A stretch of DNA of 64,000 bases from Planctomycetaceae bacterium (GTDB lineage Bacteria > Planctomycetota > Phycisphaerae > UBA1845 > UTPLA1): assembly GCA_006969385.1 (NCBI GenBank), contig CP030884.1, positions 1,488,001 to 1,552,000 on the forward strand, in the 5' to 3' direction. The notes beneath the pieces were generated by a model that worked only from the letters and a program-made list of their open reading frames with translations, was not told the DNA's origin and did not search any database. This document shows positions 52,185 to 61,990 of this stretch, piece by piece (positions within the stretch are counted from its first letter, which is position 1; every line of letters begins with the position of its first letter). A program made the translations under genes and the position numbers.

Positions 52185-53945
52185 TTAAACCGTGACGGCG
52201 GCCAATTCGCGGCGGCGGAACACCAACACCGCAATGAACATCGCCAAACCGCCCTTGAGTACGACGAACTTAGCAAATGATAGGCCCAGCGCCCCCCAGC
52301 CGATGGCCTCGCCATCCATAACGTGACTCAGCGGCGTCAGATCGCCAAGCGACAGTAGCCATTGAAGGAGGTCGACCACCATCCTGCGAATCTCAAATGA
52401 CAGCGGCTGCGCCACCGTCGGGTCGTAATACTCTTCGGCAACGGCGAGCGACTCGGCCACGAAGCCCATCGAGTTCGAAAGGATGTACAAAAAGATCAGG
52501 ATCATCGACCCCACCGGGAACGTGAGAAACGTCGAGGCAAAAACGCCGAACGTCGCCAACGACGCCAGCGGAATCAGGGCCGCCAAACAAGCTTGCAACA
52601 GGTTCGTTTCAAAACTGCCGACAACGTAAAGCACCTTCAAGGCTTCGGGCAGGTCGAACGCCGCGGAAACGGAGCGTGGATCGATGTTCGCAAACTCGAC
52701 CACGATGGTGCCGTCTTTGTTGATGGCATCGGCGGGGAATTCGATCTCTTTCGTGGTGTCGACGGGGATCGCCTCGGTGCGCTCGGCGCGATCGGGGTCG
52801 TCGGCCGCACCGATGGCCCATTGGCAAAGGATCGTGTCTTTCTCGAGCACCTGGCCGGTGATCGGGTGCCGCCAAGCCTGCATCATCGCTTCGGTCATCA
52901 CGTTGTACCGAATCGATGTGATCATCTCTTCGCCCTGGCTGGGGGCCGGGCCTTTGAGCGTCCAGACTTTGAAGCGCAGCGGCTCGACGCGACAGAAACG
53001 ACCCCAAATTTCGGATCGAATCTGCTCCAAGACCGCGTTGGTCGACACGGTCTCGGGAATCATCCCCGCTTCCTGTCGACGCTTGTATTCGGCGAGAATG
53101 GCTTTCTGAAACTCGTCTTCATCCACTTCGACTTTTAGCGTCGCGCGCGAGACCAACACCTGCCGCCGCAGTTCGTCAAAGCGGCGCAGGTTGACGCGCG
53201 TCGACTCCGGCAAGCGCAGCAGTATTTCCGCCACGTCATCGCGCGTGCGGCCCGTGGCATCTTTCATGGCGGTGACGATCGGGCTATCTGCCCCGGCAAC
53301 GCCCATACCCTTCACATCTTCGAGCGACGTGACGAAACGATCGGCCTGTGCCGGCGTGATGCCGCCCTCGGTCGTCAATTCGCGATGCAACGTCGCCTTG
53401 AAGTCGGACAGAATCAAAACGACGCCGCCGTAGGTCAAAACGCCGACAACGATCATTACGCCGACATTCAGTGCCATCACGCCGGTCCATTTACCCGCGA
53501 GGATTTGCCAGCGCGGCACCGGCTTGGCGATGATGCTGTAGATCTGGCGGCTGGCAATTTCGTTCGAGAGCGAGCGGCAGGAGAAAATGACGGTCAGCAG
53601 GGCAAGCACGAAACTCGAAAACCCCAGCGAGTACGTCATATACATCTGCACTTGGCCTTTGATGGTGCCATCCCCATCGGCCGTGAAGTAGAACGACGGC
53701 ACGCTGATCAGAATTAGCAGCAGGAAGCCAAAAGCGATGCGCGCGCGCAAACCCTCGGCGAGCGTCGTGCGCGCGATGGCCGTGATGTTGCGCCCCGCCC
53801 CGCGCAGCGTCCAACCGCCGACTTCGCCGCCGCGCTCGGTGAGCGCCTTGCGAATGACGTACACAATGGCGACCAGACCGATGAGGGTACCGAGCCCGAT
53901 CATCAGCATCGAGAAGTCGTTTAGATCGAAGCCTTTATCAGGCAC
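52185..53945 (-). CDS. Large ABC-2-type permease
   Basis: 586 residues. Membrane segments occur in two groups: about residues 9-28 and 60-175, and about 440-586. Between them lies a ~250-residue soluble insert with helical and beta parts (starting FKATLHRELTTEGG). The segment SNEIASRQIYSIIAKPVPRWQILAGKW is the ABC-2 amphipathic motif. The family usually has ~250-400 residues, so the insert is unusual. The ATPase gene is directly upstream (80 nt), and the 767-residue protein gene follows. GTG 53945 has CGGAG 6 nt upstream. Substrate unknown. Confidence 0.75.
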   Translation of the reverse strand: MPDKGFDLNDFSMLMIGLGTLIGLVAIVYVIRKALTERGGEVGGWTLRGAGRNITAIARTTLAEGLRARIAFGFLLLILISVPSFYFTADGDGTIKGQVQMYMTYSLGFSSFVLALLTVIFSCRSLSNEIASRQIYSIIAKPVPRWQILAGKWTGVMALNVGVMIVVGVLTYGGVVLILSDFKATLHRELTTEGGITPAQADRFVTSLEDVKGMGVAGADSPIVTAMKDATGRTRDDVAEILLRLPESTRVNLRRFDELRRQVLVSRATLKVEVDEDEFQKAILAEYKRRQEAGMIPETVSTNAVLEQIRSEIWGRFCRVEPLRFKVWTLKGPAPSQGEEMITSIRYNVMTEAMMQAWRHPITGQVLEKDTILCQWAIGAADDPDRAERTEAIPVDTTKEIEFPADAINKDGTIVVEFANIDPRSVSAAFDLPEALKVLYVVGSFETNLLQACLAALIPLASLATFGVFASTFLTFPVGSMILIFLYILSNSMGFVAESLAVAEEYYDPTVAQPLSFEIRRMVVDLLQWLLSLGDLTPLSHVMDGEAIGWGALGLSFAKFVVLKGGLAMFIAVLVFRRRELAAVTV

Positions 53946-54025
53946 GCGAAACTCCGTCGGTTAAAACAGCGTTCAAAGAAGATACTCGCCGGTGTCAGAA
54001 TCTGTCGGCCCGCCCGCGACGGCGC

Positions 54026-55174
54026 TTACGCGTCGTCTTTCTTTTTCAACAGTTTGCCGAGCACATCCTGATTGGCGGCGGGTTGTTGGGTCGGTTCCTG
54101 CTCATCGGCCTGTTCCGGCGCATCTTCGTCGACTTTGTTGAGTTTAGAGAGGATGTCGGTCTTCGGTTTCGGCGCGGCGGCAGTAGGCACTGGTTCGGTA
54201 CCGTCGGTTTTGGTGTTGCCGGCGTCCACCAGTGCGTTGACCAATGCTTCGCCTTGTTGCGCGCCGTCACCAGAAAGGAACGACGGCGCGTCGGCGGTAT
54301 CTTCGGCACCGCTGGTCGCCAGTTGCTTCTGTTGGGCGTCGGCAATCACGCGGAAGAAGAGATTCTCCAGCCGGTCAGTCGGGTGATCGACCTTCTTCAC
54401 GTGCTTGCCCGACTTTTCGATGATCTGGCGGATTTGCTGCAGCGTCGCTTCGTCGAGTTGATCGGCGACGATCTGCGTCGTGTCCTGCCGCTTCAACAGT
54501 TCGTTGACTTGCCCCACGGCCTGCTGTTTGCCGCCGTACATGATCAGCACGCGATCGCAAACGTCTTCGACATCGGCCAACAGGTGGCTACACAGAATGA
54601 CCGTCTTGCCGCGCTCGCCCAGCTCTTTGATGACGTTTTTGACTTTGAGTGTACCGGCCGGGTCGAGGCCCGAGGTGGGTTCGTCAAGGATGAGCAGGTC
54701 CGGATCGTTGACTAGCGCTTGGGCCAATCCGATGCGCCGCGCCATCCCTTTGGAATAGGTACCGACGGGGCGTTTGGCGGCGTTGCGCAGGCCGACTTTG
54801 TCTATCAATTGCTCGGTGCGGCGACGGCGCTCGACGCGATCGAGCTTGAAGAGACGACCGTAGTAGTCGAGGGTTTCGTAAGCGTTAAGGTATCGGTAGA
54901 GGTAAGACTCTTCCGGCATAAAGCCGATGCGCGCTTTGATGGCCGTGTCGGTCGGCAGCTTTCCGAAGACGCGCGCGACGCCGGAGGTTGGGTATAGCAA
55001 GCCCAATAGCATCTTGATGGTCGTGGACTTACCCGAGCCGTTGGGGCCCAATAGGCCGAAGATTTCCTTCGGCTGCACGTTCATATCGAGTTCGTCGACG
55101 GCCTTAACTTTGGCGCGACCCCAGAAGTCGTTAAAGACTTTGCTGAGAGAAATGCATTCCACGACGTGATTCAT
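54026..55174 (-). CDS. ABC-2 transporter ATPase with long C-terminal extension
   Basis: Walker A GPNGSGKST, signature YSKGMARRIGLAQ and Walker B LLILDEPTSGLD in the first ~215 residues, as in NosF/CcmA-type export ATPases. Residues 215-290 contain the usual helical C-terminal part, ending VDHPTDRLENLFFRVI. The last ~90 residues (Ala/Thr/Asp/Gln-rich, with repeated DILSKLNK and DVLGKLLKK short helices) form an atypical tail. It should power the ABC-2 permease at 52185 and perhaps the second one at 60538. No clear ribosome-binding site is seen before ATG 55174. Confidence 0.9.
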   Translation of the reverse strand: MNHVVECISLSKVFNDFWGRAKVKAVDELDMNVQPKEIFGLLGPNGSGKSTTIKMLLGLLYPTSGVARVFGKLPTDTAIKARIGFMPEESYLYRYLNAYETLDYYGRLFKLDRVERRRRTEQLIDKVGLRNAAKRPVGTYSKGMARRIGLAQALVNDPDLLILDEPTSGLDPAGTLKVKNVIKELGERGKTVILCSHLLADVEDVCDRVLIMYGGKQQAVGQVNELLKRQDTTQIVADQLDEATLQQIRQIIEKSGKHVKKVDHPTDRLENLFFRVIADAQQKQLATSGAEDTADAPSFLSGDGAQQGEALVNALVDAGNTKTDGTEPVPTAAAPKPKTDILSKLNKVDEDAPEQADEQEPTQQPAANQDVLGKLLKKKDDA

Positions 55175-55328
55175 AACGGCTGTCGTCTCGCTTTCATCGC
55201 GGCCACTTGGGGGCTAAAGCCGGACTTGTTTAAAGGAACGCGATCTTAACTCGCGATTTTTATCTATGTTTGCTTACGCGTCCCGACGTGTTTCCCACCT
55301 ATAGGTCAGCAACCCGTCCCGCAGGTGA

Positions 55329-56726
55329 TCAACGCGTCGGCATCGACGGAACCACATCGATATCGTCGGTATCGACACGGTTGATCATATCGCGCTTTTC
55401 GGGGGCGGCCTTGCTGTCGTCGCGCGGGATGTGCAATCGAATCTGCTCGCCCGGCGGAACGTACATCTTGGTAACACCTTCGCGCGCCAGGGCCAAACCG
55501 ATGATTTCCTCGGTGCGGCGCGACAGAAAAACGCTCGGGTTCTTCAGGTACTCCGGCAAAACCGCACGCAGGCGTTCTTCATCGCCCTGTACATCTTGCA
55601 CGATGCTTTGTTTGAGGATGCGCGCATCGTTTACGATGGTCCGCACATCGCCCGACGCCTCCGCCAATAACTCATTAACGTTTCGGGTTTGCTCGTCGAG
55701 TTGCGCCTTTAAGTCGCCCGCGGATTCACCCTGCGCCGCAATCTTCAACATCAATTGGAACTCTTTGTCGATCGCGTTGGCGATGGCGGAATGATTGCCA
55801 CCGGCCGTTTGAATCAACCGCGCTTCACGGTTGCTGCGAGCCTTGGCCAACTGTTGCGCCTTGCGCGTTTCAGCTTGAAAGACGGCGTCAAAAGCGCCTT
55901 GCGTTTGTCGCGGCGGGAAGACGGCTTCTAGGTCTTGGTACTTCACCGCGATAATGCCGTTTTCGCGCAGGCGAATGCCGAGCGGCGTGCCCGCCGCTTC
56001 GAGCGCTTCGAGCTTCTCATTCAGTCGGCGCTCCACCGCATTGATGAACTCTTCCTGCTCGACACCGCGAATGGCGAGCGCGGGCCAGTTGGCGGCCGTT
56101 TCGATCGCGGCGTTGCGAGCCAGGTTGTTAAGAATCGTGTACTCGGGATAGTTCTCATACGCGGGCGTGGCACGATTCGGGTCGACGCCTTCCGGACGCT
56201 CGCGCGGCATGTCGTAAACGTTTTCGAGATAATCGAGCACGCCCGCTTCGGTGACGCGGTATTGCACCTTCAAAGCGGCATGCAAAATATTCGCATCGCC
56301 GGTGACGAGGTAATCGTCCGCCTCCGGCTTTAAGTTGCCGAACTTCATGCCGATCTTCTTACTGGCTCGCTCGGTCTCGGTCAGCTTCAACATGAACTCG
56401 AACGGGAGGTTGCGTTCTTTGGTGTCGACTTTCTCAACGCGGTCGATCGGGTACGGCCAGGACCAACCCCAACCCGACGTATTCACGCCGGTGCCCGCGC
56501 CCTTCACGATGCGGCCGAAACGATACACCACGGCGGCTTCACCCGGCTCGACGGCATACCATCCGCTTAGGAAATACAGCACGACCAAAACGAACATCAC
56601 CAGCTTCAGAATGCCGAAGCTTTTGCGCAGCGCATTGACCAGCTCGGTGCTGCCGAATTCATCGCCGTGATGGTCGTGCGGCACCTGACCGCTCATGTGC
56701 GTGTGGGCGGTGTCTTCATTCGCCAT
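55329..56726 (-). CDS. HflK-like SPFH/prohibitin-domain protein
   Basis: One N-terminal membrane span (LVMFVLVVLYFLSGWYAV), then the SPFH domain starting AVEPGEAAVVYRFGRIV and PYPIDRVEKVDT, and a coiled-coil stalk (about 280-390). Homologues of HflK form large membrane cages around FtsH. ATG 56726 follows GAGGGGG at 9 nt, so it overlaps the end of the HflC-like gene by 11 nt; the longer frame upstream is antisense to nothing useful and is dropped. 465 residues. Order here is HflC-like then HflK-like, the reverse of E. coli. Confidence 0.88.
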   Translation of the reverse strand: MANEDTAHTHMSGQVPHDHHGDEFGSTELVNALRKSFGILKLVMFVLVVLYFLSGWYAVEPGEAAVVYRFGRIVKGAGTGVNTSGWGWSWPYPIDRVEKVDTKERNLPFEFMLKLTETERASKKIGMKFGNLKPEADDYLVTGDANILHAALKVQYRVTEAGVLDYLENVYDMPRERPEGVDPNRATPAYENYPEYTILNNLARNAAIETAANWPALAIRGVEQEEFINAVERRLNEKLEALEAAGTPLGIRLRENGIIAVKYQDLEAVFPPRQTQGAFDAVFQAETRKAQQLAKARSNREARLIQTAGGNHSAIANAIDKEFQLMLKIAAQGESAGDLKAQLDEQTRNVNELLAEASGDVRTIVNDARILKQSIVQDVQGDEERLRAVLPEYLKNPSVFLSRRTEEIIGLALAREGVTKMYVPPGEQIRLHIPRDDSKAAPEKRDMINRVDTDDIDVVPSMPTR

Positions 56727-57786
56727 CGCTTGCGGCCCCCTCATCATTTTGGTTCGATGCTTCGGCCAGTGCGGTGCGATCCACCGGCGCGTCTTGCTTG
56801 GCGGCTTCCAACGCGGCGTCGCGATCGGCTTCGATGCGGCTGAGTGCCTGCGTTTTCTTGCCCGGGTTGAGCAGGTCAAACGGCTGGAACTTGTCGGCAT
56901 CGATCACGAGCGTGATTTGACCGGACTTCAAAATCGTTTCGACGGATTCGAGCTTCTTGAGGAAGTCGGCCAACTCGCGATTCTTTTCAAAGTAAGCGTA
57001 GTAGCTGGCGGCCATGGCTTCGCCTTCGCCGACAATGTTCTTGGCGTAAGCTTCGGCACGGGCGCGAATTTTTTGGGCCACCTCCTTGGCTTCATCGCGA
57101 ATCGCGCGGGCTTCGGATTCGCCTTCGGCCCGCAGCTTGCGCGCGACGTTCTCACGCTCAGCCATCATGCGATCGAACACGTCTTTCGTTACCGACTCGG
57201 GCAAGCCCAAGCGCTTCACGCCGACACTGACGATCTCGATGCCGTAGCGATCCATGGCGGCCTTCTTCACGCCCGCCGCCGCCGCGCCCGCTTCCGCGGC
57301 ACCTTCGCCCTGCACGCCTTCGAGAAATTCCTTCTCGAGTTGCGGCATCTTCATCTGGTCTTCTTCGGTGTTGACCAACTGATCGAGGTCGTAACGCCGC
57401 AACACCAACTGCACCTGGTTTTCCAGCAAGTCGCGAATCTTGGGGGCGGCGACATCTTCGCTACCGACCGCCTCGAGGAACTTGCGGCCGTCCTGTACGC
57501 GCCACGTGGCGTACGACGTCAGGATGACGGTCTTTTGGTCGCGCGTGGCGGCTTGGCGAAACTCGGTTTCAAACACGCGCAGACGCGTATCGAAGCGGTG
57601 CACGCGATCGATCGGCCACGGCGCTTTGAAGTGCAGACCGGGTTCGTATTCCTTGTTTTCCAGAATACGGTCGAAGCGTGTGACGACCACAGTCTCGGTG
57701 AAGCGCACCTGAAACGCACACATCATGCACGCGATCACGACGATCACGATCAGGGCGACGAGAATAGCGGGAAGGTTTCTGGTCAT
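56716..57786 (-). CDS. HflC-like SPFH/prohibitin-domain protein
   Basis: 356 residues: N-terminal span (LPAILVALIVIVVIACMMC), SPFH domain (VRFTETVVVTRFDRILENK, then PIDRVHRFDTRLRVFET), and the HflC-typical VKRLGLPESVTKDVFDRMMAERENVA turn into a helical stalk with Ala/Glu repeats. The Asp/Ala/Glu-rich last ~40 residues are unusual. It lies between the large SPFH gene and the HflK-like gene, with an 11-nt overlap to the latter. Confidence 0.88.
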   Translation of the reverse strand: MTRNLPAILVALIVIVVIACMMCAFQVRFTETVVVTRFDRILENKEYEPGLHFKAPWPIDRVHRFDTRLRVFETEFRQAATRDQKTVILTSYATWRVQDGRKFLEAVGSEDVAAPKIRDLLENQVQLVLRRYDLDQLVNTEEDQMKMPQLEKEFLEGVQGEGAAEAGAAAAGVKKAAMDRYGIEIVSVGVKRLGLPESVTKDVFDRMMAERENVARKLRAEGESEARAIRDEAKEVAQKIRARAEAYAKNIVGEGEAMAASYYAYFEKNRELADFLKKLESVETILKSGQITLVIDADKFQPFDLLNPGKKTQALSRIEADRDAALEAAKQDAPVDRTALAEASNQNDEGAASDGE

Positions 57787-57885
57787 AGCGACAGTCTCAC
57801 CCAGTTGGTTCGGTTAGCGCGGCGTTGGCGATGCGCCGCGCGACATCAACAATTGATTCAAGGCGCGCTGAAAAACGGCGCGCGG

Positions 57886-60159
57886 TTAGTTTCCATCCAG
57901 ATCGGTTTGGGTCGCATCGACCTTGGCGATCTCGGCGTTCATTATGTTCAGTTCCGATGGTGGCTTGAGATCGATTTCGTAGATCACATTTTCCGGATTG
58001 GCCATCGCCACGACGTACTTGCGCACGGGGCGAATCGCATCTTCGATCGTGCGAAGATACACGCGTAGTAAATACGTGTGCGGCCCGGCGTTGTAAGAAG
58101 CAACCTGTGCGTCGTAGAGTTCCGCCGACGACTTCTCGTTGAACAAGCGTGCGTAACTGCTGCTCTCGGCGGCGGCGACCATCTCCCGCACGTTTCCGCC
58201 CGATTGCTCGCGGAGCAGCGTTACCACGGCGTCGGTCTTTTCGTCCGCGTCGGCTGCTTCCGTGCGGCGCGCTTTTTCTTCGGCGACAACCGCGCTGTAG
58301 ATCTCTTCCCAATTCAGGCCGGCCATTTCGATGCGCAGCTCGTTGGCTTCGGCGGTGGCCTTCTTGATGAGGGTTTCTTTGCGCTCGATCGCGCTGACGA
58401 CCGACTCGTAAGACTTGGCCACATCCTGATCGGGCGGCGGGTGAATACCACCGAGACCGACGTACACGATTTCGATGCCAAGGCCTTCGTTGTTGTAACC
58501 GCCGGCGTCGCATGCTGTTTGCAAGCGTTCGTGAATGATCGATGCGGCCGCCAAGCCGCCGTCGCCGAGAAATTCCTTGATGTCGGCATTGGCCGCGTAG
58601 CGCGTGAGTTCGCGATAGGCCAGCGCTTCGACAATGGCGGCGGCATCCTGCGATTGGCGATGAAACTTGATCACTTCCGCGTCGCCGGGGCGAATGCGCC
58701 ACTGCACCGGCATCGAAACGCTGAGCAGGTTGACGGGCAATTGTTCGTCGGAGACGCGCGATCCGTTATTCGGTTCCTCGCCCACATCGAAGCGAATGCG
58801 ATCCGGCACGATCAGTTTGTATTCATTCTTAAAATGCTGTTTGGTCCAAAGGATGGTTTCGGACTGTAGGAACGCGGCATTGGAATTCTTCGGCTTGCCC
58901 TTGTCTCCGGCCAATGCTCCGGCAATGTTGTCGCCCAGGTTTTCGATATCGTCTTCGGCTTCCACCTCGTGGCCGAGCACCATGCGCTGGATGCGTTCGA
59001 CAGGAATCACGGCGGCGCGATCGATCGGCCACGGCCAGGTGATATGCATTCCCGGCTTGGCCGTCGCGGCGCGCGGCTCACCGAAATGCGTGATCACGGC
59101 CTGATGTCCCGGCGGGACGACCGTGATCATGGTAAGCCCGAAAATGATCGCAACTTGCAGCAGCAGAAGAATCGGCAACTGCCAGCTAAGCAACTTATAG
59201 AACCAGGTTTCGCTGACCTTGAAGCCGAATTGGTAATCGAGAAATTTGCCCGTGCTTTCGACCACGCCGCCGGGCTCGCTAAACACGCCCCACAAGCGGC
59301 TATCGAAATAAGGATGCGGATCCTCTTCATCACCGCGCGGGCGATAGAAGTTCATAATAAAGCTGGCGGCCTGTTCGAGGCCGAGCAGAATCAGAACCAC
59401 GCCGACGATCACGCTATACCAATATTCGGCCGCATAGAAACCGGCAACGACAAATGTCATCGCCAACGCCAAACCCAAGGCCAAGGCCGACGTACCGAAC
59501 AGATGATTGCCGCCGGCAGAGAGGCTATTGAAGCCCTTCACCTTGCGCAGGCCCAAGGCGTAGCGCGACATCATGAACGCAACGAAAGAAATACCGGCCG
59601 CAAAGAACAAAACGTAAACGACGTAGTTCTGTAAGCCGCTGCGTTCGGCGGCAAATCCCTCGAGCGAAAGCTGGTTACCTTCCGCCACGGTAAGCGGCGA
59701 AAAGCTCAGTTCGATCAACGAATATTTTGGCGGTATGAGCGTGAAGCCCGCCACCAACATATAAAGCGCAACGATCAGAGCGACCGTCGGCACGACGAAC
59801 TTTTGTATCGCCCGATAGCGTCGGCCCGAAGCCAGCGCATCCATCTGGTCGAGTTCTTCTTCCTCGAAGATGGTCTGTACGCCGCCAAGTTTTTCCTGAC
59901 GGTCGCGCTCGATGCGATCGAGTTCGAGTTGTTCTTCGAGGATGAGGCGACGCTGATGTTGTTGCAGCCAACAGAGTATCCAAATGCCGACACCGGCGAA
60001 CGCCTGAAAGGCCACCGCCCAAACCGACGGGGCTTCGCTATGCCCCCAAATGGCAAGGGCGACCAATATGCCGGTGGCAAGTAGTGATACCAACAGGCCG
60101 AAGATCGCGGTGTTTTCTCCGCGTCGATCGATACCGGATAGGGTTTTCTGTTTACTCAT
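57886..60159 (-). CDS. Large multi-span membrane SPFH protein
   Basis: 757 residues. Roughly residues 1-350 carry about seven hydrophobic segments with a charged helical hairpin (ILEEQLELDRIERDRQEKL) between the second and third; residues ~355-640 are an SPFH domain of HflK type (TVVPPGHQAVITHFGEP and PIDRAAVIPVERIQR), followed by a coiled coil. Ordinary HflK/HflC have one span, so the polytopic half is an extra module. It is the first gene in the run of three SPFH genes and starts with TAAGGA close to ATG 60159. The polytopic half is not recognised. Confidence 0.75.
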   Translation of the reverse strand: MSKQKTLSGIDRRGENTAIFGLLVSLLATGILVALAIWGHSEAPSVWAVAFQAFAGVGIWILCWLQQHQRRLILEEQLELDRIERDRQEKLGGVQTIFEEEELDQMDALASGRRYRAIQKFVVPTVALIVALYMLVAGFTLIPPKYSLIELSFSPLTVAEGNQLSLEGFAAERSGLQNYVVYVLFFAAGISFVAFMMSRYALGLRKVKGFNSLSAGGNHLFGTSALALGLALAMTFVVAGFYAAEYWYSVIVGVVLILLGLEQAASFIMNFYRPRGDEEDPHPYFDSRLWGVFSEPGGVVESTGKFLDYQFGFKVSETWFYKLLSWQLPILLLLQVAIIFGLTMITVVPPGHQAVITHFGEPRAATAKPGMHITWPWPIDRAAVIPVERIQRMVLGHEVEAEDDIENLGDNIAGALAGDKGKPKNSNAAFLQSETILWTKQHFKNEYKLIVPDRIRFDVGEEPNNGSRVSDEQLPVNLLSVSMPVQWRIRPGDAEVIKFHRQSQDAAAIVEALAYRELTRYAANADIKEFLGDGGLAAASIIHERLQTACDAGGYNNEGLGIEIVYVGLGGIHPPPDQDVAKSYESVVSAIERKETLIKKATAEANELRIEMAGLNWEEIYSAVVAEEKARRTEAADADEKTDAVVTLLREQSGGNVREMVAAAESSSYARLFNEKSSAELYDAQVASYNAGPHTYLLRVYLRTIEDAIRPVRKYVVAMANPENVIYEIDLKPPSELNIMNAEIAKVDATQTDLDGN

Positions 60160-60537
60160 CGCGTCCTTATCCGCAGGGGCGGGTTTGCATAACGCCGTGC
60201 AAGGTAATGATGATGACCGAACGGGGTAACCGGGCTTGCGTGCATCATAGGCGACGAGCGCACATTCCCGTTACGCCGCAAGCCGTTGCCAGCACCCTTC
60301 GACAAAGGGTCGGTGCCAATAACTCCACGCGGCTGACAAACTTTCGCATTGTAGATGTGTGACCTATGATGCCAAGTCTGTCGACAGCCGGTGCCGTCGC
60401 GAATATTGAGAATCAGCTAAATTCTCTCCACGGCGAAACAAAATGGTGAAAATTTCGCCCGATCCATTGTTGCCCGAGAGACGTACCGTCTTACAAGATA
60501 AGACGGGCCAGACTCCACCAACCATACGCCGACGCCT
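60160..60537. other. Divergent promoter region
   Basis: 378 bp between the divergent large SPFH gene and the ABC-2 permease. It should hold promoters for both directions. I see no defensible sigma-70 pair and no ORF. Confidence 0.4.
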
Positions 60538-61740
60538 ATGACGCAGTTCGTAGCCATTGCCAAAAATTCCTACCTGCAAGCCGTACGACAACCGGTCTAT
60601 GGCATTGTGGTCGTCGTGACGTTGGCGGGTTTGGCGTTGGCCCCGGCGCTGACGGGCTGGACGCTCGACGACGACAACAAAATGCTGCGCGACATCGGCC
60701 TGTCCACTTTGCTCGTGCAAGGGCTGGTATTGGCCTGTTTTTGTGCGTCCAACGTGATCGATCAGGAGATCGAAGACCGCACGGCGCTGACGGTCGCGGC
60801 CAAACCCGTATCGCGCGAAGTGTTCATCATCGGGAAATACCTCGGCATTTTTTTGGCCCTGCTAACCGCCCATTATCTGGCGGGCATTGCGCTGTTTATG
60901 GCAATGCGACACGGTGTTTTGGAGACGGCCTCGGATACGTCGGATGTGACCGTATTGCTGCTCGGCCCGGCCATGATGGCGTTCGTGGCCGTCGCGGCGG
61001 GCGTGTTAAACTACGTCCGAGATTATCGATATCTGCCGACGCTGCTCGCATTATCGGTCCCTGCTTTAACGTTTAGCCTCGTCGTATTGCTTGTGATCGA
61101 TCGCGACTTTCACCTGAAGAGTTACGAAGTGGAGCAGGCGCTGACCGTGTTTCCGGAAGGCATTCCGGATGAATCGATGTTTAACGGCATCGTCAGTTGG
61201 CGTCCGGACCCCGGCAACCAGATGTTGCCGGGCCACTCGGGCAATCTGGTGCGTTCGGGCTGGCAAGGGCCTATCCGCGAGGAAGAACGCACGTATCTGC
61301 TGAATCTGGTGGACGACTTCGATTGGAAGCGTGCCGTCAAATTCATGGTAAAGGAATCGCGCGATCTGCACGGTTTTGAAGTGCTCAAGGCCGGCCTGTT
61401 GGTGATTCCGGCGCTGATGCTGCTCGCCAGTTTTGCGGTGGCGGCGTCAACGCGCCTCGGTACGGCGGCGACATTTCTGATTACGGTCGGCATCATTTGC
61501 ATAGGGCTGGCTGCGGACCAAGTGTTGCGACCGATGGCCGAAGCGGGTGAGAGCGGGTTGATCAGTTTCGCGTATCGCATTATTCCGAATTTCCAGTTTT
61601 ACTGGATGGTCGACGCGCTGAATGAAAACCGATCGATTCCACTATCGTATATGTGGAGTGCTTCCGGTTATGCCGGTGTGTATTCGCTCGCGGTGTTGCT
61701 GTTGGCCATGGGGTTGTATCAGACACGCGAGATCGGGTAA
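60538..61740 (+). CDS. Second ABC-2-type permease
   Basis: 400 residues with about six hydrophobic segments split by a ~110-residue soluble part (about 185-290). DQEIEDRTALTVAAKPVSREVFIIGKY is the ABC-2 coupling segment and matches the same motif of the 586-residue permease. No ATPase gene is adjacent on this strand, so it probably uses the ATPase encoded at 54026 across the divergent region (inference). ATG 60538 has no strong ribosome-binding site. Confidence 0.78.
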   Translation: MTQFVAIAKNSYLQAVRQPVYGIVVVVTLAGLALAPALTGWTLDDDNKMLRDIGLSTLLVQGLVLACFCASNVIDQEIEDRTALTVAAKPVSREVFIIGKYLGIFLALLTAHYLAGIALFMAMRHGVLETASDTSDVTVLLLGPAMMAFVAVAAGVLNYVRDYRYLPTLLALSVPALTFSLVVLLVIDRDFHLKSYEVEQALTVFPEGIPDESMFNGIVSWRPDPGNQMLPGHSGNLVRSGWQGPIREEERTYLLNLVDDFDWKRAVKFMVKESRDLHGFEVLKAGLLVIPALMLLASFAVAASTRLGTAATFLITVGIICIGLAADQVLRPMAEAGESGLISFAYRIIPNFQFYWMVDALNENRSIPLSYMWSASGYAGVYSLAVLLLAMGLYQTREIG

Positions 61741-61990
61741 GCCGCCGGTGATTTGAATGTCCCCCAGCCCTGGAAGGGCAGGGGCACCCGGCGCAGTGGC
61801 ACCGGTTTGCAACCGGTGTAGCACGACTAACAGACGCAACGGCCCATCCATACTGAATGACGGATGGATGAATTGATAAACGGACGCAACCGTTAGCCCG
61901 GGTGATTTTGATCGCCTGCAAAGAGACTAGCCCAACCCGTTGATCGTTCCCTGAATGAATGATCTGACTTTGTAAGACGGAATTCTTGTT

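Noticed and set aside
56695..58068. 457-residue plus-strand frame
   Set aside because: Entirely antisense to the HflC-like gene and adjoining ends; high GC third positions create long antisense frames here.
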